DNA of 9,622 nt from Nanobdellota archaeon (GTDB lineage: Archaea; Nanobdellota; Nanobdellia; Woesearchaeales; GW2011-AR15): positions 1 to 9,622 of the forward strand of contig JAAXVZ010000030.1 of assembly GCA_013335235.1 (NCBI GenBank), read 5' to 3'. The notes under the pieces were generated by a model that worked only from the letters and a program-made list of their open reading frames with translations, made no database searches and was not told the DNA's origin. Positions 1-6,381 of this stretch are shown in pieces (within the stretch, counting starts at the first letter, position 1; each line of letters starts with the position of its first letter). The position numbers and the translations under genes were made by a program.

Positions 1-616
1 TCCCTTTCTTCTTATAGTACATTATAGGAACAACAAAACACTCAAGTATGAAAAGCGCGATGCCAATAGGAAAAGATATGAGTATCAGGCCAAGGACCAT
101 AGGTATAAGCAGCCACCAGTTGAAGGCAGACAGTGTATTTGATAAAAATGCTGCAATCACCGGATAGAATATTGCCAAGAATACAAGCAGCGACAGAAGG
201 CCAAAGACCCACCTAACGAAGAAAAGAGATAAGCCGTCACCTTGGTGTGTCTTCCAGCTTTTTCTAAGGCGGATTTCCTGTTTATCTATCCCCTCAATAA
301 AAGAAAAAGTCAGGACACTGGAGATAAAAGAGATTGCAGTGCCTATAGCAACAAGCATCCCTAAAAAAACACCAAGTATGGTCCCGTATTTCGCAAAGAA
401 ACTTAAGGCCTCTGCATTAAATGACGCAATAGATTCTTTAAATCCAATACCTGAATCACCATTGCCGCTGCCTAGGCCATTCCCTAAGGATCCGCTAGCC
501 CTGCCTGTAAATGCACTAAGAAACGCCATCCTTACCCAATACCCTTTGCGTATCGGAAAAAATAATTCTTTTGTCTTTTTCACAGAGTCTGAGAATATGT
601 CGATTGCAATAACCAT
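1..616 (-). CDS. Multi-pass membrane protein, partial (C-terminus beyond left edge)
   Basis: The reading frame is open from an ATG at 616-614 to the window edge, giving 205 residues without a stop. An in-frame TAG lies just upstream of the ATG, which fixes this start. The product begins with a short amphipathic segment (MVIAIDIFSDSVKKTKELFF), then a Gly/Ser/Asn-rich stretch at about residues 38-58, and then hydrophobic segments at about 79-104, 133-157 and 169-197. The layout (an N-terminal 'D.....S...T.ELFFP...G.W.R' block, a Gly-rich loop, then several helices) recalls archaeal membrane proteins of the DUF7544 kind. That likeness is from memory and the function is unknown. It diverges from the four-helix membrane protein gene on the plus strand. 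The gene is certain to be coding in my reading; the family name is tentative. Confidence 0.8.
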   Translation of the reverse strand, partial: MVIAIDIFSDSVKKTKELFFPIRKGYWVRMAFLSAFTGRASGSLGNGLGSGNGDSGIGFKESIASFNAEALSFFAKYGTILGVFLGMLVAIGTAISFISSVLTFSFIEGIDKQEIRLRKSWKTHQGDGLSLFFVRWVFGLLSLLVFLAIFYPVIAAFLSNTLSAFNWWLLIPMVLGLILISFPIGIALFILECFVVPIMYYKKKG

Positions 617-639
617 AGTTATGCTCTAGACCCCTTCCT

Positions 640-648
640 TTATATATC
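640..648 (-). promoter_or_regulatory. TATA box for the partial membrane protein gene
   Basis: On the minus strand the A/T block reads AAGATATATAAAGG. Its centre is about 25-28 nt upstream of the ATG at 616, the usual archaeal spacing from TATA box to transcription start. The mRNA would be leaderless or nearly so, and no Shine-Dalgarno motif is visible before this ATG. Confidence 0.5.
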
Positions 649-731
649 TTTAATTAATCAGACGATATTCAAAAGAAAGAGCTCCTTGTCTTAAATCGCA
701 TCCAAATATTGTGCCGGCAGCATGATATCTC

Positions 732-753
732 TATAAATTTCATTAAATTTATA
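732..753. repeat. Perfect 9-bp inverted repeat over a TATA element
   Basis: TATAAATTT (732-740) and AAATTTATA (745-753) are perfect inverted arms separated by CATT. The right arm holds the TATA box of the plus-strand gene that starts at 794, and the mirrored arm could act as a TATA element on the minus strand toward the partial membrane protein gene. It could be a regulator site, a bidirectional promoter, or chance in A/T-rich DNA. Confidence 0.5.
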
Positions 754-755
754 AA
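748..755 (+). promoter_or_regulatory. TATA box for the four-helix membrane protein gene
   Basis: TTTATAAA is centred about 25 nt before position 777. This predicts a transcript with a leader of roughly 15 nt, just enough to carry the Shine-Dalgarno motif GAGGTG at 783-787. Confidence 0.5.
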
Positions 756-793
756 CTGAAAAAGAAAAGAAGTGTTAAGAAGAGGTGCTTTGC

Positions 794-1213
794 ATGAAAT
801 TCCAGTTCGCTCCGCTAAATGTTTTGACAGTTGTCTCGCTTATGGCCTTATTTGAACTTATGAGGCTCACATTCAAGGGTATCAGCTTCATCTCTCTGCT
901 CCCTTTCTTTGTCATATTCATCGCGGTATCAGTCATCTCGATGTTCAGGGCGAGGGTCACTGTAAATGCAGAACATACCAAGAAAACAAGATTCAAATTT
1001 GCTGCATTGTCTGGGATATACATGGCAAGCTCGATACTCGGCATAATGATTTCACTTATATATGTCTATAAGAACTATCCTGACTGGGGTGTCGCTTTCA
1101 CAGCTCTGTTCTCCATAATGTTTGTTGCATCAATGGTATCGATGACCTATGCTGATGCAGATGAATATGTAGCTATGGAGACAAAAGGCAGGAAGGCAAA
1201 AGCCTCTAAATAG
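794..1213 (+). CDS. Small four-helix membrane protein, unknown function
   Basis: 139 residues from an ATG at 794 to a TAG at 1211-1213. A GTG at 785 in the same frame would add three residues (MLC), but that GTG is better read as part of a Shine-Dalgarno motif, GAGGTG, six nucleotides before the ATG. The parvulin gene shows the same arrangement. Four hydrophobic segments lie at about residues 6-24, 30-50, 70-92 and 99-118. A basic loop (FRARV...HTKKTRFKF) separates helices 2 and 3, and the tail is polar and lysine-rich (KGRKAKASK), presumably cytoplasmic. I recognise no family, catalytic motif or cysteine. It converges with the small charged protein gene, 12 nt apart. Reading as a real gene is supported by promoter, ribosome binding site and coherent membrane topology. 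Confidence 0.8.
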   Translation: MKFQFAPLNVLTVVSLMALFELMRLTFKGISFISLLPFFVIFIAVSVISMFRARVTVNAEHTKKTRFKFAALSGIYMASSILGIMISLIYVYKNYPDWGVAFTALFSIMFVASMVSMTYADADEYVAMETKGRKAKASK

Positions 1214-1225
1214 TATAGCAAAAAA

Positions 1226-1522
1226 TCAAAATAATTTTTCAAACATCTCTCTTGCTTTCTCTTCCTTATAATATACAACATGGCTTGCCCTTTTCTCAAA
1301 GAGCGCAAGAGCGATCGAGACCATGTCTGATTGGAAAGGCTTTAAGCCCTCTCCTTTTATGACGTCTTTTGCGTCTTCAATGCTCTGATGCAAAAGCTTC
1401 AGGTTGTCTCTTCTGGCTATCCTCTCCTGCTCTCCCTCATCTTCTTCTGAGAGCTTGATATCTACCCATCTAGTATAAGGGGCTTTGTCCTGCATCCTTG
1501 GAAACGATTTTGAGAATACCAT
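1226..1522 (-). CDS. Small charged helical protein, unknown function
   Basis: 98 residues from an ATG at 1522-1520 to a TGA at 1228-1226. The frame stays open further upstream into the HerA-like gene. I prefer the internal ATG because GGTGA lies just before it, and a T-rich tract plus an AT-rich TATA-like element (about 1555-1565) lie at the right distance upstream. The protein has no membrane segment or signal peptide. It looks mostly helical and is very rich in Glu, Lys and Arg, with an acidic patch (KLSEEDEGEQERIARRDN) and a helical C-terminal half ending KEEKAREMFEKLF. I do not recognise a family. It lies 59 nt downstream of the HerA-like ATPase on the same strand. A partner role for that ATPase is possible but rests only on adjacency, and the gene seems to have its own promoter. 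Confidence 0.7.
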   Translation of the reverse strand: MVFSKSFPRMQDKAPYTRWVDIKLSEEDEGEQERIARRDNLKLLHQSIEDAKDVIKGEGLKPFQSDMVSIALALFEKRASHVVYYKEEKAREMFEKLF

Positions 1523-1554
1523 GTCATCACCAGAAAAAAGAAAAGACAACACGA

Positions 1555-1565
1555 ATAAATATATT
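1555..1565 (-). promoter_or_regulatory. TATA-like element for the small charged protein gene
   Basis: On the minus strand, between the HerA-like stop codon and the ATG at 1522, the sequence AATATATTTATT predicts a start near 1534. That gives a leader of about 12 nt containing GGTGA. The T-run directly after the HerA-like stop (1585-1589) may terminate the upstream transcript. Confidence 0.4.
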
Positions 1566-1581
1566 GCTATTTTTCTAAAAA

Positions 1582-2901
1582 TCACATCTTGAATATCTTC
1601 TTCTCCCTCGGAATCGCAACAGGCGCTTCTCCGCCATGCCACGTGAATCTTGGCCTTATGCGAACCTGGTACATGTGCTCATTATTATCATCCAATATTA
1701 AGGCAGACCCCTTTTCCCTCGGGAGCTCATCAAGATACTTGTCAAGGCCTTTCCTCATGTAAGATTGCATCAGCATACCCAGTGCATCTGTATCAAGCTT
1801 CGCAGTTATCATATGGCTTATTATGACATCTGACTGTGTCATGACATCTGTATGTATCTTTCCAGGCTGCTGTGTCGCAAGGACTAATGACAGCCCGGGC
1901 TGCCTTCCTTCCCTAAGTATGGTTATCAACGGGGCAGAGGCTGCTGTCTCTCCCTGGACAGGCAGGAATTCATGCGCTTCATCGATTATCAGCCATACCA
2001 TAGGGTATTCCATCTTCTTTTCTGTCTCATCTGCAAAATAATGTACTGATTCGTGGACTGCGGCAAACTCCTCATCCCTCCTTGAGACCATCCTCTGGAT
2101 GAAGAGCTTTTTCGCGACAAGGCCTATGACCAGCGCTTTTATGTTCCAGCCTCCTGGCATCGTAGCGTATATAGACACATCCAGTATCGCGACCCTGCCA
2201 CCCATGACAAGATCATTCAGGGGAGTTCCTTCCTTATCGAATAGGCCCCACCTGTCAGCATTCAAAAGCTTATTTACGGCAGCATCCTTTGCTCTCTGGT
2301 TGCTTTTCTCATCCTTTAAAATAATATCCACTATGTCCCTGATAGAAAAAGTCCTGCCTGATTCTTTCAAATCTGTTATCACGCGCTCTGTAAGTATACC
2401 TTCTTCTGTATTCCTGTCAAGCCCGAGTGTCAGACACCAGTCTTCGATATCGAGCTCATCTGGCCTGATAGAGAAAGGATAGTCTGCCGGTATGCCTTTT
2501 TCCCTGAAGCTCTTAAAATGGCCTTTTGGGACAAAAATGGTTATGTCAAGGCCTTTAGGCTTGATTCCCCATTTGTCCAGAAGGTCACGTTCCTTCTGGT
2601 TAGGGAACTTCATGGTCCAATAGATGCCCATGGTGTCAAGTATGACTATTGCTATATTGCCCTTAATCTCCGGAGGAAGGTCTGATACGCCTTCAGCAAT
2701 GACACCCATTGTGAAGCTTTTTCCGCCGCCCCTTTTTCCGCAGACAAATACGACATGGCTTCTTGTGACATCAAGAAGGACATTGTTTGAGAGGCTAGTC
2801 ACCTGCCCCATCTGGACATAGTGCTTACCGAGCAGGATTGTTCCTCGGGTACCATATTTCTCCAAGTCTGAAGCCCCGCGCCCAATGACTATATCATACA
2901 T
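1582..2901 (-). CDS. HerA-like DUF87 P-loop ATPase (hexameric DNA translocase family)
   Basis: 439 residues, starting at an ATG (2901-2899). It is a FtsK/HerA-superfamily ATPase. Visible motifs are Walker A GKRGGGKS at residues 55-62, Walker B LIIDEAH at 304-310, a REGRQ segment at 330-334 matching the conserved arginine region of HerA proteins, and the sensor-like LATQQP at 341-346. HerA enzymes form hexameric rings that translocate DNA and, with the NurA nuclease, act in end resection during recombinational repair. Only about 50 residues precede Walker A, although they contain a plausible short remnant of the HAS-barrel (TRGTILLGKHYVQMGQVTSL). No NurA, Mre11 or Rad50 gene is in the window, so I call it HerA-like rather than HerA. 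The promoter supports a leaderless mRNA. It is divergent from the parvulin gene and the small charged protein gene follows it. Confidence 0.88.
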   Translation of the reverse strand: MYDIVIGRGASDLEKYGTRGTILLGKHYVQMGQVTSLSNNVLLDVTRSHVVFVCGKRGGGKSFTMGVIAEGVSDLPPEIKGNIAIVILDTMGIYWTMKFPNQKERDLLDKWGIKPKGLDITIFVPKGHFKSFREKGIPADYPFSIRPDELDIEDWCLTLGLDRNTEEGILTERVITDLKESGRTFSIRDIVDIILKDEKSNQRAKDAAVNKLLNADRWGLFDKEGTPLNDLVMGGRVAILDVSIYATMPGGWNIKALVIGLVAKKLFIQRMVSRRDEEFAAVHESVHYFADETEKKMEYPMVWLIIDEAHEFLPVQGETAASAPLITILREGRQPGLSLVLATQQPGKIHTDVMTQSDVIISHMITAKLDTDALGMLMQSYMRKGLDKYLDELPREKGSALILDDNNEHMYQVRIRPRFTWHGGEAPVAIPREKKIFKM

Positions 2902-2923
2902 ATCTTCTATGATACAAGCACGG

Positions 2924-2933
2924 TTTATATAAG
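2924..2933 (-). promoter_or_regulatory. TATA box for the HerA-like gene (leaderless)
   Basis: CTTATATAAA on the minus strand is centred about 27 nt upstream of the ATG at 2901. No Shine-Dalgarno motif is present, so transcription should begin at or within a few bases of the start codon. Confidence 0.6.
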
Positions 2934-2980
2934 TTTGCTATGAAGGCATGAACACAATTATTACTTTAGCGTAGATATCT

Positions 2981-2990
2981 TTTTAAATAT
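2981..2990 (+). promoter_or_regulatory. TATA box for the parvulin gene
   Basis: TTTTAAATAT lies about 25 nt upstream of 3011. The predicted short leader carries GGGGTG (3011-3016), a Shine-Dalgarno motif seven nucleotides before the ATG at 3024. Together with the divergent HerA-like promoter this accounts for the 122-bp gap 2902-3023. Confidence 0.5.
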
Positions 2991-3023
2991 TTGATTTTTT
3001 GAGGTATATAGGGGTGCTATGGC

Positions 3024-4148
3024 ATGAAAAAAATCTCATCTATCAAATTACCTAAGAAAGAGTTTGTCCATCATGATACACGGGAGGAAGCAAGAAGACT
3101 TCTCAGAAGAAGAAGGATAACAAATGTCCTTTTGATATTACTCATAATCGCTGTTGTTGGTTTTGCATCCTCACTGACATATGTCTATACGCAGAATATC
3201 CAGGCAACAGAGAGTTCCCCTTTCATTGTCAGGATGCTTGTTGGAATCACAGACCGGTTCTTTGCAAAACCACAGCAGATGGCTGCAATAATTAATAATG
3301 TCCCGATAAGCATGGCTGAACTGGATGAGAGATATGCCCTCCTGCCTCCGGAATACCAAACCTCGGTAAAAAAAGATGCTGTCCTAAACCAAATGATTGA
3401 TGAGAGCATACTTATCCAAGAAGCTGAAAAGCAGGGGATTGTTGTGACTGAAGAAGATGTCGATCAAAGGATTGCTGACCTCCTTGTAGAGAATATGATA
3501 TCGCAGTCAGATTTCGAGAATGTCCTAGCATCTAGGAATCTCTCATTGGATAAAGTCAAGAGTTTCTATAAGCGTGAATTGGTACTGACAAGGCTAATCA
3601 ACAAGACTGTGATTTCCCAGGTAAGCATAAGTGAGATGGACCTTCAGAGATACTATGATGAGAACCCCGAACAATTCACAATACCTGAAGGAGCAAATGT
3701 AAGCCACATATTGATCTGCCACAATGAAAGCATCCGATGCGTCTCTGACAGGTCAAAAGCAGATGCTTTGGCGCTCGCCATGATGGTAAGGGAAGAGATC
3801 AACAACAACAATTTTGGCGAGATGGCGGCAAAGTATTCAGAAGAACCCGGTGCAACAGAGACTTTCGGCAACCTTGGTTTTATCACCCAGACAGATTTCC
3901 TTGATTCAGACTTCCTGAATGCCACTTTTGCTCTTGGTCCTGGAGAGACCTCTGGACCAATAGAGACTGTTTTTGGATACCATCTGATTAAAGTATTCGA
4001 AAAAAAAGAGTCTGAGATGCTGAACCTGGAAGATGTCAAAGACCAGGTGAACCAGACAATCTCTATCGAGAGGCAGAGGATGCTGTTCGAAACATATTTA
4101 TCAGGACTCAAGAATGCATCAACTATATCTATATTCTATAAAGAGTAA
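3024..4148 (+). CDS. Membrane-anchored parvulin-type peptidyl-prolyl isomerase (PrsA/SurA-like)
   Basis: 374 residues with an N-terminal cytoplasmic segment rich in Arg/Lys (REEARRLLRRRR), a single transmembrane helix at about 34-55, a SurA_N-like helical region at about 88-200 and a parvulin (PpiC) domain at about 222-328. Parvulin hallmarks are visible: SHILI at 227-231, the helix with F264 and the A-x-x-x-S pattern before it, GNLGF at 282-286, LGPGETSGPIETVFGYHLIKV at 304-324. A C-terminal helical tail follows. By charge the bulk lies outside the cytoplasm, where it would assist folding of exported proteins, as PrsA does in Gram-positive bacteria. Its only cysteines, C232 and C239, flank a seven-residue spacing in the first strand-turn of the parvulin domain and could form a disulfide. 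The ATG at 3024 has a good Shine-Dalgarno motif. The MutS-like gene follows on the same strand within about 30 nt. Confidence 0.9.
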   Translation: MKKISSIKLPKKEFVHHDTREEARRLLRRRRITNVLLILLIIAVVGFASSLTYVYTQNIQATESSPFIVRMLVGITDRFFAKPQQMAAIINNVPISMAELDERYALLPPEYQTSVKKDAVLNQMIDESILIQEAEKQGIVVTEEDVDQRIADLLVENMISQSDFENVLASRNLSLDKVKSFYKRELVLTRLINKTVISQVSISEMDLQRYYDENPEQFTIPEGANVSHILICHNESIRCVSDRSKADALALAMMVREEINNNNFGEMAAKYSEEPGATETFGNLGFITQTDFLDSDFLNATFALGPGETSGPIETVFGYHLIKVFEKKESEMLNLEDVKDQVNQTISIERQRMLFETYLSGLKNASTISIFYKE

Positions 4149-4151
4149 TTG

Positions 4152-4160
4152 TTTTAAATC
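4152..4160 (+). promoter_or_regulatory. TATA-like element upstream of the MutS-like gene
   Basis: TTTTAAATC lies right after the parvulin stop codon (4146-4148), centred about 26 nt before the GTG at 4182. If used, the mRNA would be leaderless. The T-rich run at 4161-4170 could also terminate the parvulin transcript. Confidence 0.4.
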
Positions 4161-4181
4161 TTTATTTTTTCATCTTTGTTT

Positions 4182-5900
4182 GTGGAAGACATCCTGAAAT
4201 TTCTTGATACTGCTAAATCCTCTCCTTTCATGGAGGGGACAATATGCCTTGATAGCAGCATATTTAGGACAAAAGATGCAAAGAATGTCCAGGCAAGAGT
4301 CATAAACTCACTTTCGAAAGGGTTCGTGTTCCCTGGAACAAGGAAGATATGGGAGCATCTCACTATACCCCCGGAGAATAAAGAGAAAGTATTCTCAAGG
4401 CAGGGCCTATTTTCTGGGGCACATAAGGACTCAAGAGTATTTTTGAGACAGATAAAAAAGCCAAAGCCTACCTGGAAACAGCCGTATTCGCTTTTGCTGG
4501 TTACTGAAGACCAGGATGCATACAACAGATTGAAGGGCTTTTCTGCGCCTTCAAAGTTCATCGCAAGCGAGGAGGACCTAAGAGAGCTGGCGGATTATGA
4601 TATTGTCCAGGCAGTCTCATGCGAACAGTTTGAGAATGCACTTGCGAGCATGCAGAATGTTATTGTCCTGAATAGTGCTGATGACGCCTACATGGAACAG
4701 TATCTTTCAGAGATATCTGGCTGGAAGGAGAACATTCAGATAATTGAGAGGATTGAGAGCGCCTGGTTTAAAAAGGAATTTGAAAAATTAAATCATGACA
4801 TAGGATCCTTGTTCCTGCTTCTTGAGATAGAAAATATCGCCCTGTCTGAAACCCTGGTTGAAAAGAGGTTAGAGGATGCAAATAAGAGGCTCCTGGAAAG
4901 GCTTAGCAAGCTCACGCTCAGCGGAGAGAACATATATCATCTGCTCTCCGGAAAAGCTTACCCGCAAGAGGTTAGGCAAATACTGAGCGAAGAGATTTCT
5001 AGATGCAATCTTCCCCAGGGCGTCCTTGTGCATGAGATCCCGATAAAGATAGATCAGAATGAGCTGGAAAGGCATATCGCAGAGGAATCCGAGGATAGAT
5101 CCTATATGCAGGCTATGAAGATAATGAAGAATTCCAAGGTATTGAAAAGTGTCCCTGCAATACAGCAGAGACTGTCTTCCTTGCTCATGATTGAAGACTT
5201 CCTGTCTTCCTTGCCGCAAGGAGCTCGCTGTGAAATCTCAGATACCCTCAACATCTCCAAATCATATAATATGCTGCTAGATGACCCGGCACCGATAAGC
5301 TTCTATCTTGACAGCAAGAACAGATGCTCGATCCTGACTGGCGCAAATAGCGGGGGAAAGACGACATTGTTAGAGCATATACTCCAGATAATAACGCTGT
5401 CACAGTTAGGGATTGATGCAAGCGGAGACATAAGTGTACCTCTTTTCTCTCAGGTGTATTACTTCGCGAAAAATAAGGGATCTTCCAATAAAGGCGCATT
5501 TGAAACCCTGCTTGGCCAGATGGATAAGATAAAGGCAGGAGAAAAGACAATAATCCTTGCAGATGAGATAGAGTCTGTGACTGAGCCAGGGGTCGCTGCT
5601 GAGATAATCTCTTCAACCGCTGAGTTTTTCATTGAAAAGGGCTGCTTTCTTGTGATTGCAACGCATCTTGGCCAGGAGATAGCGAAGAAGATGCCTAAAA
5701 ACTCCAGGGTGGACGGGATAGAGGCAAAGGGGCTAGATAGTGATTTCAACCTGATAGTGGACCATTCTCCGGTCCTAGGGAGGCTGGCTACATCTACACC
5801 TGAATTGATTGTAGAGCACCTGGCTAAAACCAAGAAGACAGAATATTATATCCACATCAATAGATCACTTGCTAATAGAAGCAAGAAAGATAATCACTAG
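4182..5900 (+). CDS. MutS-family ATPase lacking a mismatch-recognition domain
   Basis: 572 residues from a GTG at 4182; a TTG at 4176 in the same frame adds two. No ATG is nearby (first at residue 19 of the longer form), and the spacing from the TATA-like element favours the GTG. Numbered from the TTG, the C-terminal third is a MutS/ABC ATPase: Walker A TGANSGGKTT at 388-397, a segment SNKGAFETLLGQM at 437-449, Walker B IILADE at 459-464, and the histidine of the ATHLGQE motif at 497. Before it (about 190-350) is a helical, coiled region like the MutS lever and clamp. Residues 1-190 do not resemble the MutS mismatch-binding domain, and no Smr nuclease domain is present, unlike MutS2. Its role is therefore probably recognition of DNA structures or recombination intermediates, inferred only from the family. 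It overlaps the downstream opposite-strand thiol oxidase gene by 36 nt. Confidence 0.85.
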   Translation: MEDILKFLDTAKSSPFMEGTICLDSSIFRTKDAKNVQARVINSLSKGFVFPGTRKIWEHLTIPPENKEKVFSRQGLFSGAHKDSRVFLRQIKKPKPTWKQPYSLLLVTEDQDAYNRLKGFSAPSKFIASEEDLRELADYDIVQAVSCEQFENALASMQNVIVLNSADDAYMEQYLSEISGWKENIQIIERIESAWFKKEFEKLNHDIGSLFLLLEIENIALSETLVEKRLEDANKRLLERLSKLTLSGENIYHLLSGKAYPQEVRQILSEEISRCNLPQGVLVHEIPIKIDQNELERHIAEESEDRSYMQAMKIMKNSKVLKSVPAIQQRLSSLLMIEDFLSSLPQGARCEISDTLNISKSYNMLLDDPAPISFYLDSKNRCSILTGANSGGKTTLLEHILQIITLSQLGIDASGDISVPLFSQVYYFAKNKGSSNKGAFETLLGQMDKIKAGEKTIILADEIESVTEPGVAAEIISSTAEFFIEKGCFLVIATHLGQEIAKKMPKNSRVDGIEAKGLDSDFNLIVDHSPVLGRLATSTPELIVEHLAKTKKTEYYIHINRSLANRSKKDNH

Positions 5901-6350
5901 GAATGCTGTCAGGGACATGACAGGAATTGTCACATACCCTAGTTCTTTGAAGAACATTATTGCGCAGCCGTCTGTGCATACTGTTGAAAAAATATTTGAA
6001 AGCACATGATATATGGCGACTACCCCGCCAAGGACTGAAAGTGTCAAGACCTGCCACTTCGTGCTCTGCTTGATCCTCAATCCAACAACACCTATGAAGA
6101 ATATAGGATACATGAATATCCTTTGATACCAGCACAGTTTGCACGGCTCAAACCCCTTTATCTCTGAGAAGAAAAGGCTTCCCATCATAGACACAAGAGC
6201 AACTGTTATTATCAGGTAAGGTGCATTTTTTGCGAGCAGCTTAGGATATCTGTGGTTTTTGAACTGGTGGTATAGGATTATGCCAAGCACCAAAAGGACG
6301 TCTGACAGTAAAGTCATGAAGGAGAGTGCCTGGGTGACTAAATCTGCCAT
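5865..6350 (-). CDS. BdbC/DsbB-type thiol-disulfide oxidoreductase (membrane)
   Basis: 161 residues from an ATG at 6350-6348. The block MGSLFFSEIKGFEPCKLCWYQR and the following IFMYP closely match the BdbC branch of DsbB. The first redox pair is C70-x-x-C73. The second pair is C125-x3-C129 (CTDGC), in the loop before the last helix. Hydrophobic segments lie at about 11-28, 44-62, 77-91, 99-118 and 138-158: the four expected helices plus an extra one at the N-terminus. Such enzymes reoxidise an extracytoplasmic thioredoxin-like partner (DsbA/BdbD) and pass electrons to a membrane quinone. No partner gene is in the window. The gene lies 31 nt downstream of dnaG, with a TATA-like stretch (about 6367-6375) in the gap, and its 3' end overlaps the MutS-like gene. 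Likely clients are the Cys-containing exported proteins nearby. Confidence 0.92.
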   Translation of the reverse strand: MADLVTQALSFMTLLSDVLLVLGIILYHQFKNHRYPKLLAKNAPYLIITVALVSMMGSLFFSEIKGFEPCKLCWYQRIFMYPIFFIGVVGLRIKQSTKWQVLTLSVLGGVVAIYHVLSNIFSTVCTDGCAIMFFKELGYVTIPVMSLTAFLVIIFLASISK

Positions 6351-6375
6351 CTGCCAAAAGAAAGAAAATCAATAT

Positions 6376-6381
6376 AAAAAA
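6376..6381 (-). terminator. T-tract directly after the dnaG stop codon
   Basis: Six T residues on the minus strand abut the dnaG TAA (6384-6382). Archaeal terminators are often simple T-tracts. The same A/T-rich stretch may double as the TATA element for the thiol oxidase gene, whose ATG is about 23 nt further on. Confidence 0.3.

Noticed and set aside
339..629. Plus-strand 96-residue frame over the partial membrane protein
   Set aside because: It has no start signals or recognisable protein character and lies opposite a coherent membrane protein on the minus strand.
785..793. GTG at 785 as start of the small membrane protein
   Set aside because: The GTG is part of the Shine-Dalgarno motif GAGGTG placed six bases before the ATG at 794.
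1523..1642. Longer frame of the small charged protein reaching into the HerA-like gene
   Set aside because: The extra part overlaps the end of a clearly coding gene and reads as composition shadow. An internal ATG with GGTGA and a promoter fits better.
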